A DNA stretch of 64,000 bases, from positions 725,631 to 789,630 of the forward strand of contig NZ_CP132745.1 in NCBI RefSeq assembly GCF_037477895.1, written 5' to 3'. The position numbers and the translations under genes were made by a program. Below are positions 26,114 to 34,589 of this stretch, in pieces (the stretch's first letter is position 1; every line of letters begins with the position of its first letter). Under the pieces are notes generated by a model that saw only the letters and a program-made list of their open reading frames with translations, did not search any database and was not told where the DNA came from. This DNA is from Mycetohabitans endofungorum (lineage in GTDB: Bacteria; Pseudomonadota; Gammaproteobacteria; Burkholderiales; Burkholderiaceae).

Positions 26114-28171
26114 CTATGCGGCCGGCAGCCGATGGGGTGGGACAATGCCCAGCTTGGCGATGCGCCGGTACAGCGTTGCGCGCGATATGCCGAGTGCCTG
26201 TGCCGCTGGAATGGGGCGCCACTGGTGCCGCGTCAGCGCAGCGACGATACGTTCTCGCTCGTCGGTCAGTGACTCTAGCGCCACCGGCGGCGTCGCCGAT
26301 GAGCCCAGTTCGGATGCGATTTCGGCTGGCAAATCGCACCATTCGACCCGGTTTGTATCGGTTACGGCGCATGCGTAGCGCAATGCGTGGCGCAGTTGCC
26401 GCACGTTGCCGGGCCACGGATGATGGCACAGGCGTTCAAGTACCGCGGGATCGAGCACGAGCTTATGCGGCACGGTGCGCGCTTCGTCGTCGAAAACGGC
26501 CTGTATCAGCGCCCGAATGTCGATACGTTCGCGAAGCGGCGGCAGCCGTAGTACCGCCCCGCTGAGGCGGTAGTACAGGTCCTCGCGAAAAGTGCCTTGC
26601 GCGACCATTGCGTCCAGGTCGCGGTGTGTCGCGCAAATCACGTTTACATCGACGCGGGTCGCCGTCTCGGCGCCCAACGGTAGTACCTCGCCGTCGGCTA
26701 GTACACGCAGCAGCCGTGTTTGCAGCGACAGCGGCATGTCGCCGATCTCGTCTAGGAATAGCGTGCCGCCATGCGCGAGCGCGATCTTGCCGCGCGTGCC
26801 TTTGCTGCGTGCGCCCGTGAACGCGCCGGCCGCATACCCAAACAACTCGCTTTCGATCAGCGACTCCGGCAGCGCACCGCAGTTCACCGCCACGAAGGGT
26901 TGCTGGCATCGGATGCCTGACTCATGAATCGCGCGCGCGAAGACCTCTTTGCCGCAGCCGCTTTCCCCGAGAATCAGGATCGGCAGGCGCCGCTCCGCGA
27001 CGCGCAGCGCAATGCTCGCCGCCTGGGCGACCCGCCGATCCTGGCTCTGCGCGAAGGCTTCCAGTGGTCCAGTGCCGGCCGGCGTATCGGATAGACGACC
27101 GGCTGGCATACCGGGCCGCATACCGGATGGGCCGGGCGCCCTACCATCGTGCGGCAGCGCGCCGCGTAACGATGATGCAGGCCGTGCTGACGCCGCTGGC
27201 CTGGCAGCACGCGCTGAAGTCAAGACGCCCGCCGCGTGCCCGCGCCGTTGCGGTCTACGGATTCGCGCATACAGGATCGTACCCGACGCGTACAGCCGCA
27301 ACGGCAGCACGTCATGCAGGTTCGATGCATCGAGCATGCGCGCAAGCGGCACGTCGAACAAGTCAGCCAGGTGGCCACGGGCACCGCCGGAGAGCCCTGG
27401 AATGGTCTCACGAGCGTGGGCGTTGGCCGCAACAAGGTTGCCGCCCTCGTCGAACGCGATCAGTACCTCCGGCCACGCCTCGACGAAGTGCCGGCTGGTG
27501 TGGCCGAACAGGATCCAATGGTGGGTGGTCTGGTTCAGGAAGTAGGCGTCCTCGATCAATCGGGCGTTTTGTCGCACCAATTGGTAGATCAATCCCTGGC
27601 TGTCGCGATTGTCCGGCGAGCGGATTGCCGACGCATCGAGCACGCCAATCAGACACCCGTCCGGCGCGAAGATCGGCGCCGCGCTGCACGTAAGCGTGGT
27701 GAACGCGGCGCGGAAATGATCCGTCTTATGCACGGTAATTGGGGCTAAGTCGGCGAGCACGTTAGCGATGCCGCACGTGCCTTCCTCCTGTTCAGACCAA
27801 CACGATCCGATGTGCAAGCCCGCCTGCTTGAAGTCCGGGCGACGATCGCGGTCGATCCGATAGTCGATCGTCACGCCATGTGCATTAGTTAGCAATACAC
27901 AATAGTCAGCGGTGCGGACCGTCGCGTGCAGCCTAGACAGGCATTGGCCCGATGCACGCAAAAATGCCTCTTCGCGCTCGCGCAACTCGCGCAGTTCGCT
28001 AGCGGTGACGACGCGCGGCCCCACGCGCGAGGACGGATCGAGCCGGTACCGCTCGAGCGAACGTTGCCAAGACGAAACGAGGCGCGACGCTTCATTATTG
28101 AGTGGTGCGTTGTGACTTTCGATCGCGCTGTGTACGCGCTTGATGTGCTGGTTGGATGAAACGTACGGCAT
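26114..28171 (-). CDS. acoR: Sigma-54-dependent activator of acetoin catabolism
   Basis: About 685 residues. The N-terminal GAF-type sensory domain (about 70-300) includes GTCGIANVLADLAPITVHKT and FTTLTCSAAPIFAPDG, typical of AcoR-like regulators. A poorly conserved Ala/Pro/Arg-rich linker follows. The AAA+ domain has GESGCGKE (Walker A), YAAGAFTGA (the sigma-54 contacting GAFTGA loop), GGTLFLDEIGDMP and the arginine finger region YYRLSGAVLRLPPLRER. The C-terminal Fis-type HTH reads IPAAQALGISRATLYRRI. It is divergent from acoXABC. The start at 28171 has GGAG upstream; a longer frame to 28300 lacks one. Confidence 0.92.
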   Translation of the reverse strand: MPYVSSNQHIKRVHSAIESHNAPLNNEASRLVSSWQRSLERYRLDPSSRVGPRVVTASELRELREREEAFLRASGQCLSRLHATVRTADYCVLLTNAHGVTIDYRIDRDRRPDFKQAGLHIGSCWSEQEEGTCGIANVLADLAPITVHKTDHFRAAFTTLTCSAAPIFAPDGCLIGVLDASAIRSPDNRDSQGLIYQLVRQNARLIEDAYFLNQTTHHWILFGHTSRHFVEAWPEVLIAFDEGGNLVAANAHARETIPGLSGGARGHLADLFDVPLARMLDASNLHDVLPLRLYASGTILYARIRRPQRRGHAAGVLTSARAARPAASARPASSLRGALPHDGRAPGPSGMRPGMPAGRLSDTPAGTGPLEAFAQSQDRRVAQAASIALRVAERRLPILILGESGCGKEVFARAIHESGIRCQQPFVAVNCGALPESLIESELFGYAAGAFTGARSKGTRGKIALAHGGTLFLDEIGDMPLSLQTRLLRVLADGEVLPLGAETATRVDVNVICATHRDLDAMVAQGTFREDLYYRLSGAVLRLPPLRERIDIRALIQAVFDDEARTVPHKLVLDPAVLERLCHHPWPGNVRQLRHALRYACAVTDTNRVEWCDLPAEIASELGSSATPPVALESLTDERERIVAALTRHQWRPIPAAQALGISRATLYRRIAKLGIVPPHRLPAA

Positions 28172-28261
28172 CGCGAACTCCGTCAGAGAACCTGCAGCTT
28201 GAGCTGTTTTTAGCACATTCATCGCCTTCGGCACACGTTGCATTGCAACATGCCAGTGGCG

Positions 28262-28277
28262 TGAGACGATCGTCTCA
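28262..28277. promoter_or_regulatory. Perfect 16-bp palindrome, candidate AcoR upstream activator site
   Basis: TGAGACGATCGTCTCA is a perfect dyad, with a further GTCTCAC half-site at about 28295. It lies 270 bp upstream of the -24/-12 promoter of acoX and about 90 bp upstream of acoR, a usual distance for an enhancer of a sigma-54 activator. Confidence 0.55.
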
Positions 28278-28546
28278 TCAGGCGGCGCCACGCGTCTCAC
28301 GCTCGTCTAGGCATGTTGCGCTGGCCTGTCAACTTGTCCCCACCCCGTCGCAGCGGGCTTGTCCCGGCTTGATGTCGTCACGCTGTGCCGCCAGTCGATG
28401 CGGGCGAGCGCATACGGACGGCGACGTATTGAGACAGCCAGGAGACGCACAGCGTGGCGCCACCGCGCGTGCAGTTTCTTCGTATGGGCCACGCAGCCCC
28501 ATCGCGATGGGCTGGCGCGGATGGCGTGAACGTGGCTCGCTCATAT

Positions 28547-28562
28547 TGGCATGCACATTGCA
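28547..28562 (+). promoter_or_regulatory. Sigma-54 (-24/-12) promoter of the acetoin operon
   Basis: TGGCATGCACATTGCA fits the TGGCAC-N5-TTGCA consensus with one mismatch and has GG and GC exactly 10 nt apart. It is 84 bp before the chosen acoX start and points rightwards, as required by the divergent AcoR. Confidence 0.82.
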
Positions 28563-28645
28563 ATGACAGTGCCTGTCAGCAACATGTCCGCTCATGCTGA
28601 TGAGCGGTGACGCCGGGCGGCAACGCCGGGCAAGGAGACAACGCC

Positions 28646-29707
28646 GTGTCAAGCACCGTTCCGGCGGTCGGTATCATCGTCAATCCTGCATCGGGTCGCG
28701 ATATTCGTCGCCTGACCACGCATGCGTCGGTGTTCCCGACTGCCGAAAAAGCGAACATGGTGGTCCGGCTACTTGCAGGGCTGGGTGTGTTGGGCGTGCG
28801 TCGCGTATTAACACTGCGGGACAAAACAGGTGTCGCGGCGCTCGTGTTGCGCGCTGTGCAGACGCAGGCGGCCCTGGGCGGACGCGAGCGGTGGCCGCAG
28901 GTGGAGTTCATCGACCTGCCGATGACGCAGCGCGTGGCCGACACGCATGCGGGTGTGGCGTACATGGTCGAGCGCGGCGTATCGCTGATCGCCGTACTGG
29001 GTGGCGATGGCACCCATCGCGCGGTGGCGATGCACTGCCGCGACGTGCCGCTGCTCACGTTGTCCACTGGCACTAACAACAGCTTCCCGGATCTGCGCGA
29101 AGCGACCGTGGCGGGCCTGGCCGGCGCCCTGGTCGCGATCGGCGCAGTTCCCTCGGACGCGGCACTGTCACGCAACAAACGCCTCGTGGTGCGCTGTGTA
29201 TCTGGACGCAAGCGCGGACATGAGGAGATTGCGCTGGTTGACCTGTGCGTGAGCCGGCAGCGCTTCATCGGCGCGCGTGCGGTATCCGATCCGTCTGATA
29301 TTCACGCCTTGTTCCTGACCTTCGCCGCCGCCGATGCCATTGGCCTGTCGTCGATTGGCGCCGCGTGGGCGCCGGTGGCCCGCACTGCGCCGCATGGCTT
29401 GCAGATGACATTTGCCGATGCACCGCCGGCTGGCGTGCCGCTAGTTGCACCCATCGCGCCGGGCCAAATCGGCACCGTGTGGATGACTGACTGTAAGCGG
29501 TTGGAGGTCGGCCAGCAGGTCATGCTCGACGCCGTTTACGGCACGTTGGCGTTCGACGGCGAGCGCGAGATCGAAATTGAAAAAGGTGAAACCTATGTCG
29601 TTTCGCTCGACTGGGAGGGACCGCTGACGGTCGATGTCGAACGAACCCTGCGTTTCAGCGCGGCACGGCAATTCCTGCGCGAACGCGCAGCAGCGTTGTT
29701 TAACTAG
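28646..29707 (+). CDS. acoX: AcoX, ATP-NAD kinase-like protein of the acetoin operon
   Basis: 353 residues. AVGIIVNPASGRDIRRL (NAD-kinase-like nucleotide site) and LIAVLGGDGTHRAVAMHC (GGDGT motif) mark the ATP-NAD/AcoX kinase family, followed by LSTGTNNSFPD. AcoX is always linked to aco operons, but its precise reaction is not established and it was reported dispensable for acetoin growth in Ralstonia. The GTG at 28646 is preferred over upstream codons because AAGGAG lies 9 nt before it and the fold starts immediately after. First gene of acoX-acoA-acoB-acoC-lipA. Confidence 0.9.
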   Translation: MSSTVPAVGIIVNPASGRDIRRLTTHASVFPTAEKANMVVRLLAGLGVLGVRRVLTLRDKTGVAALVLRAVQTQAALGGRERWPQVEFIDLPMTQRVADTHAGVAYMVERGVSLIAVLGGDGTHRAVAMHCRDVPLLTLSTGTNNSFPDLREATVAGLAGALVAIGAVPSDAALSRNKRLVVRCVSGRKRGHEEIALVDLCVSRQRFIGARAVSDPSDIHALFLTFAAADAIGLSSIGAAWAPVARTAPHGLQMTFADAPPAGVPLVAPIAPGQIGTVWMTDCKRLEVGQQVMLDAVYGTLAFDGEREIEIEKGETYVVSLDWEGPLTVDVERTLRFSAARQFLRERAAALFN

Positions 29708-29734
29708 CACGATACACTAATAGGAGGCCTAACC

Positions 29735-30718
29735 ATGTCGATATCGAGCCAGCTTACCCGCGAGACATTGCTCGACGCGTACCGGTCGATGCGTACGATC
29801 CGCGAGTTCGAGGAGCGTTTGCACGTCGAGTTCGCGACCGGTGAAATCCCAGGCTTCGTTCACCTTTACGCGGGTGAGGAAGCGTCCGCGGTCGGCACGA
29901 TGATGCACCTGAACGATATCGATTATGTGGCGACGACGCACCGTGGCCACGGTCATTGCATTGCCAAGGGCGTCGACGTGCATGGCATGATGGCCGAGAT
30001 CTACGGCCGCCGCACTGGCGTTTGCCGGGGCAAAGGCGGCTCGATGCACATCGCTGACCTGTCGCGCGGCATGTTAGGCGCGAACGGCATTGTTGGCGCA
30101 GGCGCGCCGCTGGTGTGTGGCGCCGCGCTAGCCGCCAAGTTCAAGAAGACCGGCGGTGTTGGCGTTTGCTTCTTCGGTGACGGCGCGTCCAACCAGGGTG
30201 TGATTTTCGAATCGATGAACCTGGCCTCGGTCTGGCGGTTGCCGGCTATTTTTGTGGCTGAAAACAATGGATACGCTGAAGCGACATCGGCAGCGTGGTC
30301 CGTCGCGGCCGACAACATTGCCGACCGCGCCAATGGCTTCGGCATGCCCGGCGTGATTGTGGACGGATTCGATTTCTTCGCTGTGTACGAGGCGCTGGGC
30401 GAAGCCATCAGCCGTGCTCGCCACGGCGGCGGCCCGACGCTGGTCGAGGTCAAGTTCACGCGCTATTACGGGCACTTCGAGGGCGACGCGCAGACGTACC
30501 GAGAACCAGGAGAAGTGCAGAAGGCTCGAGAAGAAAACGACTGCTTAAAGCATTTCGAGGAGCGCGTGGTACGCAGCGAACTGGTCCAAGTGGATGAGCT
30601 GCGCGCGATCGATGAGCGCGTCAAGGCGCTGATAGACGACGCGGTGCACAGCGCGAAGGCTGCCCCGCTGCCGACCGAAGCGGACTTGCTGAGCGACGTC
30701 TACGTCGCCTATCCGTGA
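29735..30718 (+). CDS. acoA: Acetoin dehydrogenase E1 component, alpha subunit (TPP-dependent)
   Basis: 327-residue E1-alpha. It carries FVHLYAGEEASAVG, HRGHGHCIAKGVD, CRGKGGSMHIAD, and the TPP/Mg motif GDGASNQG...ENNGYA (about 147-177). With AcoB it decarboxylates acetoin to acetaldehyde and an active acetaldehyde that is passed to the AcoC lipoyl arm. AGGAGG precedes the ATG. It begins 27 bp after acoX. Confidence 0.95.
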   Translation: MSISSQLTRETLLDAYRSMRTIREFEERLHVEFATGEIPGFVHLYAGEEASAVGTMMHLNDIDYVATTHRGHGHCIAKGVDVHGMMAEIYGRRTGVCRGKGGSMHIADLSRGMLGANGIVGAGAPLVCGAALAAKFKKTGGVGVCFFGDGASNQGVIFESMNLASVWRLPAIFVAENNGYAEATSAAWSVAADNIADRANGFGMPGVIVDGFDFFAVYEALGEAISRARHGGGPTLVEVKFTRYYGHFEGDAQTYREPGEVQKAREENDCLKHFEERVVRSELVQVDELRAIDERVKALIDDAVHSAKAAPLPTEADLLSDVYVAYP

Positions 30719-30850
30719 GGAGGGCGTAATGGATGCGATGCGCAGCGGGGCGATGCCCCGTCAGACGTCGCGGCACGATGCGAGAAGCGACGCGCGGCGT
30801 GCGCGCGCCGCGCTCCGATCCAATTCGAAACGAGCTACCAGGAGACGGCC

Positions 30851-31855
30851 ATGGCCAGGAAGATCACTTACCAACAAGCTATAAACGAGGCGTTGAGCCA
30901 AGAGATGGCGCGCGACGAAAACGTCATCGTGATGGGTGAGGACAACGCCGGCGGTGCGGGCTCGCCCGGCGAGCAGGATGCGTGGGGTGGCGTGCTCGGG
31001 GTGACCAAGGGGCTGTTCCATCGATACCCTGGGCGGGTGCTCGACACACCGTTGTCCGAGGGCGGGTTCATTGGCGCGGCAGTTGGTGCTGCCGCATGCG
31101 GCATGCGGCCGGTCGCCGAACTAATGTTCATTGACTTCATGGGAGTGTGCTTCGACCAGATATTCAACCAGGCGGCCAAGTTCCGTTACATGTTTGGCGG
31201 CAAGGCGGTTACCCCGGTGGTGATCCGCACGATGCAGGGTGCGGGACTGCGCGCTGCCGCCCAACACTCACAAATGCTCACGTCGCTGTTTACGCATGTG
31301 CCTGGGCTGAAGGTGGTATGTCCGTCCACGCCCTATGACGCGAAAGGGCTGTTGATCCAGTCGATCCGCGATGATGACCCGGTGATTTTCTGCGAGCACA
31401 AGCTGTTGTACAGCCGAGAAGGGGACGTGCCGGAGGAGTCTTATGCGATTCCGTTTGGCGAGGCCAACGTGGTGCGCGACGGCGACGATGCGACGATTAT
31501 CACCTATGGACGGATGGTGCACCAGTCGGTGGAGGCGGCCAATGTGCTGGCCAGGCAAGGCATCGACGTCGAAGTGATCGACTTACGCACGACGTCGCCG
31601 CTGGACGAGGAAACGATCTTGGAGAGCGCGTCGCGCACCGGTCGGGTGGTGGTCGTCGATGAAGCCAACCCCCGTTGCTCGGTGGCGACTGACATTGCCG
31701 CACTCATCGCGCAGCGCGCATTCAAATCGCTCAAGGCGCAGATCGAGCTGGTCACCGCGCCGCATACGCCAGCCCCGTTTGCCGGCGTGTTGGAGGACAT
31801 GTACATCCCGTCGTCTGAGAAGATCGCGGCGGCCGTGACGAAGGTAAGGAGCTGA
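30851..31855 (+). CDS. acoB: Acetoin dehydrogenase E1 component, beta subunit
   Basis: 334-residue transketolase-like E1-beta. ITYQQAINEALSQEMARDEN, VMGEDNAGGAG, TPLSEGGFIGAAVGAAACGM, RTMQGAGLRAAAQHSQMLTS (active-site His) and the transketolase C-domain VEVIDLRTTSPLDEETIL are all present. AGGAG precedes the ATG. It is separated from acoA by a 132-bp gap containing a GGGCGATGCCCC dyad but no gene, and runs almost directly into acoC (3-bp gap). Confidence 0.95.
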   Translation: MARKITYQQAINEALSQEMARDENVIVMGEDNAGGAGSPGEQDAWGGVLGVTKGLFHRYPGRVLDTPLSEGGFIGAAVGAAACGMRPVAELMFIDFMGVCFDQIFNQAAKFRYMFGGKAVTPVVIRTMQGAGLRAAAQHSQMLTSLFTHVPGLKVVCPSTPYDAKGLLIQSIRDDDPVIFCEHKLLYSREGDVPEESYAIPFGEANVVRDGDDATIITYGRMVHQSVEAANVLARQGIDVEVIDLRTTSPLDEETILESASRTGRVVVVDEANPRCSVATDIAALIAQRAFKSLKAQIELVTAPHTPAPFAGVLEDMYIPSSEKIAAAVTKVRS

Positions 31856-31858
31856 TCG

Positions 31859-32971
31859 ATGCCGATTCACATGATTACGATGCCCAAGTGGGGACTGTCG
31901 ATGGAGCAGGGCCAGGTCAACGGGTGGCTCAAGCAGATCGGCGACAAGGTATCTAAGGGCGATGAGTTGCTTGACGTGGAGACAGAGAAAATTTCCTCTG
32001 GCGTGGAATGTGCATTTGACGGTGTGTTGCGCCGGCAGATTGCCGTCGAAGGTGAAACGCTGCCGGTCGGCGCCTTGTTGGCGGTGGTGGCTGATACCGA
32101 CGCGAGCGATGCCCAAATCGACGAAGCCGTTGCGGCGTTCCAGCGCGATTTCGTGCCGGCCGCGGCCGATGCGGCTGACACGGGACCGCAGCCGCAGAAG
32201 CGCATCGTCGGCTCGCATACGATCCGCTACTTGAAGCAAGGCGATGGCGGCGTTCCGGTGTTGTTAATCCACGGGTTCGGCGGTGACCTGAACAACTGGC
32301 TGTTCAACCACGCCGAGCTGGCGGCGCGTCGCGCGGTATGGGCGCTGGACCTGCCGGGGCATGGGGAGTCGAGCAAGCCGCTGAAAGCCGGCACATTGGA
32401 CGAGCTTGCCCAGTATGTGTCCGCGTTCATGCGCGAAGAGGGGATCGAGCGTGCGCACCTGGTGGGCCATTCGATGGGCGCCGCCGTTGCACTGCAGATC
32501 GCCAGCGTGGAGCCGCAGCGAGTTGCGTCGCTGGCACTGATCGCCAGCGCAGGACTAGGCCGCGAAATCGACGCAGATTACATTAGCGGATTCGTGGCCG
32601 GGACCAGCCGCAATACGCTCAAGCCGCACCTGCTGAAGCTGTTTGCAGATCCTGCGCTGGTCACTCGCCAATTGGTTGAGGACATCGTTAAGTACAAGCG
32701 TCTGGACGGCGTAAACGAGACGCTCGCCAAGATCGCGGCGGCGGCATTCGGCGATGGTGTTCAGCGGCACGTGTACCGTGACCGGCTCGCCGAGCTGGCA
32801 CCGCGCACGCTGGTGATTTGGGGCAGCGAGGACCGCATCATTCCGTCGCTGCATGCACAGGGGCTGCCTGCGGGCGTGCAGTCACACATCATCGAAGGCA
32901 AAGGGCACATGGTGCAGATGGAGGCGGCTGCCGAGGTCAACCAGGTGTTGAACGCGTTCCTCGGAGACTGA
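31859..32971 (+). CDS. acoC: AcoC: lipoyl domain fused to alpha/beta-hydrolase (acetoin dehydrogenase E2 component)
   Basis: 370 residues. An N-terminal biotinyl/lipoyl domain (1-80) carries the lipoylated Lys in DVETEKISSGV. After an Ala/Asp-rich linker comes an alpha/beta-hydrolase (about 120-368) with LLIHGFGGDLNNW (oxyanion loop), the nucleophile elbow GHSMGAA, and late acid and His in WGSEDRI and EGKGHM. AcoC of Ralstonia shows the same hydrolase-like E2 rather than the classical 2-oxoacid dehydrogenase acyltransferase domain. It transfers the acetyl group from the lipoyl arm to CoA. No acoL (E3) follows. Confidence 0.95.
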   Translation: MPIHMITMPKWGLSMEQGQVNGWLKQIGDKVSKGDELLDVETEKISSGVECAFDGVLRRQIAVEGETLPVGALLAVVADTDASDAQIDEAVAAFQRDFVPAAADAADTGPQPQKRIVGSHTIRYLKQGDGGVPVLLIHGFGGDLNNWLFNHAELAARRAVWALDLPGHGESSKPLKAGTLDELAQYVSAFMREEGIERAHLVGHSMGAAVALQIASVEPQRVASLALIASAGLGREIDADYISGFVAGTSRNTLKPHLLKLFADPALVTRQLVEDIVKYKRLDGVNETLAKIAAAAFGDGVQRHVYRDRLAELAPRTLVIWGSEDRIIPSLHAQGLPAGVQSHIIEGKGHMVQMEAAAEVNQVLNAFLGD

Positions 32972-32973
32972 CG

Positions 32974-33957
32974 ATGGGAACGGTGACGCCGTACCGGAGC
33001 TTGACTGCGCTCGGGCAGCGCGGCGCGCGCAGTCACGACAAGCTCGCTCGTATCCCGGTGAAGGTCGTGCATCCGGACGGTGCGCCGTTGCCAAAGCCGG
33101 CATGGCTGCGGGCGCGGCCGATGATGAGCGAAGCCGTCGCACACGTGGCTGCGGTACTGCGCGAGCACGGCCTGCACTCGGTATGTGAGGAAGCGATGTG
33201 CCCGAACATCGGCGAGTGCTTCGCTCAGCGCAGTGCGACGTTCATGGTGATGGGGGGCATTTGCACGCGCCGGTGCCCGTTTTGTGACGTCGCCCATGGC
33301 CGGCCACCGCCGCTGGATGAGCAGGAGCCGGCGAGATTGGCCGATGCAGCGGCCGTACTCGGTTTGCGCTACGTCGTCGTGACCTCGGTGGATCGCGACG
33401 ACTTGCGCGATGGTGGCGCGGGGCACTTCGCGCGCTGCGTGCAGACATTGCGCGCACGCGTGCCGGGCGTGGGCGTGGAAATCCTGACGCCGGATTTTCG
33501 CGGCAGGACCCATCGAGCATTGGACGCACTGTCGATGTCGTGGCCGGATGTGTTCAACCACAACATCGAAACCGTTCCTTCACTGTACCGTGTCGCGCGG
33601 CCGGGCGCCGATTATGCCGGATCGCTGGCGTTGCTCGCACAGGTTAAAACGCGTAACCCAGCGCTGCTGACTAAGTCAGGCCTGATGCTCGGCCTCGGCG
33701 AGCGTGACGACGAGGTTATTGCGACACTGCAGGACTTGCGTCGGCACGGCGTGGACATCATCACGCTCGGGCAGTATCTGGCGCCGTCGCCAGGGCATTT
33801 GCCGGTGAAGCGCTACGTGAACCCTGCGGCGTTCGACGCGTTGCGCACGACGGCGATGGAACTGGGTTTCCGGCAGGTGATCGCCGGGCCATTGGTGCGC
33901 TCCTCGTACCACGCGGCGCAAACCGTGCAGGGCGTCGAACGAGTCGACTCTATTTAG
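32974..33957 (+). CDS. lipA: Lipoyl synthase (radical SAM) linked to the acetoin operon
   Basis: 327 residues. C-x4-C-x5-C (CEEAMCPNIGEC) binds the auxiliary 4Fe-4S cluster and CTRRCPFC holds the radical-SAM cluster. Conserved VVVTSVDRDDL, DVFNHNIETV and C-terminal RSSYHA follow. LipA inserts two sulfurs into protein-bound octanoyl groups, giving the lipoyl cofactor that AcoC needs. The ATG is 2 bp after the acoC stop with GGAG before it, so translation is coupled. No lipB lies here, so this is probably a dedicated second copy (inference). Confidence 0.95.
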   Translation: MGTVTPYRSLTALGQRGARSHDKLARIPVKVVHPDGAPLPKPAWLRARPMMSEAVAHVAAVLREHGLHSVCEEAMCPNIGECFAQRSATFMVMGGICTRRCPFCDVAHGRPPPLDEQEPARLADAAAVLGLRYVVVTSVDRDDLRDGGAGHFARCVQTLRARVPGVGVEILTPDFRGRTHRALDALSMSWPDVFNHNIETVPSLYRVARPGADYAGSLALLAQVKTRNPALLTKSGLMLGLGERDDEVIATLQDLRRHGVDIITLGQYLAPSPGHLPVKRYVNPAAFDALRTTAMELGFRQVIAGPLVRSSYHAAQTVQGVERVDSI

Positions 33958-34257
33958 CGCAGCGCTGACTGCCGTCGGCGCGTAGCTGGATCCTCAATAT
34001 TGCACCAGTATCGTCGCGCGGGTTGGTTACGCGAATGGCTGCATCGTTGCCGATGGCCAGCGGGACGTTGTCGGCGCGCCTCACGGCGGCAAGCCGTCGT
34101 GGGGTGATGCCGTATGCCCCCAGCAAGCGTACGACGGTGCCGGCACGGGCTGATCACAGTTCCCAATTCGCTGCGGATCTGGCCGTGGGGGAGGATATCG
34201 TCGGTGTGGCCTTCGGCGAGGATGTCGTAAGCACTGTGCTGTTTGAGCATGTCGGAT
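33958..34257 (-). pseudogene. Relic of an OmpA-like peptidoglycan-binding domain
   Basis: On the minus strand ILAEGHTDDILPHGQIRSEL followed, in another frame, by AGTVVRLLGAYGITPRRLAA and RADNVPLA matches the OmpA C-terminal signature (EGHTDd.p......S..LS..RA..V...L...G....R....G.gd..P). At least one frameshift separates the parts and no N-terminal domain remains. It may come from an outer-membrane protein or a TssL/MotB-type gene; I cannot tell which. Confidence 0.5.
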
Positions 34258-34589
34258 GAAGACTGCGTTATCGATCATTTTCAGCGGCGTGTCGGTCGCA
34301 ACGATCGCCTACGGCATTCCGCACCGTTCGGACGCAAGCGTGACGCCTACAGCCCGGTGATTTCGTCAACCATGTGTTAACGACCGGCAATGATTGCCAG
34401 CGGTCGGCCTGCGACAGCGTGAAGCCAAATTGACGACCTGCCAGCCGAAACAGTGATGTGTCCAGCCGTCGGCCAATGGTATACCGCGGACAGATTTTCG
34501 CATTGCAGCATGCAGCGTCGCACTTTGCTGTGTCCGAACCTCGTGGCTTGATGAAATCCGGGTTACGCCAGCCACACAGGACATGCATC
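34258..34589. other. Intergenic stretch without supported gene
   Basis: A minus-strand frame at 34268-34591 has no family match. AGGACA near its right end may serve as ribosome binding site of the following gene. Nothing else recognised. Confidence 0.4.

Noticed and set aside
30719..30850. 132-bp gap between acoA and acoB as a small gene
   Set aside because: Only an arginine-rich frame without conserved features; the GGGCGATGCCCC dyad may just be an RNA stem.
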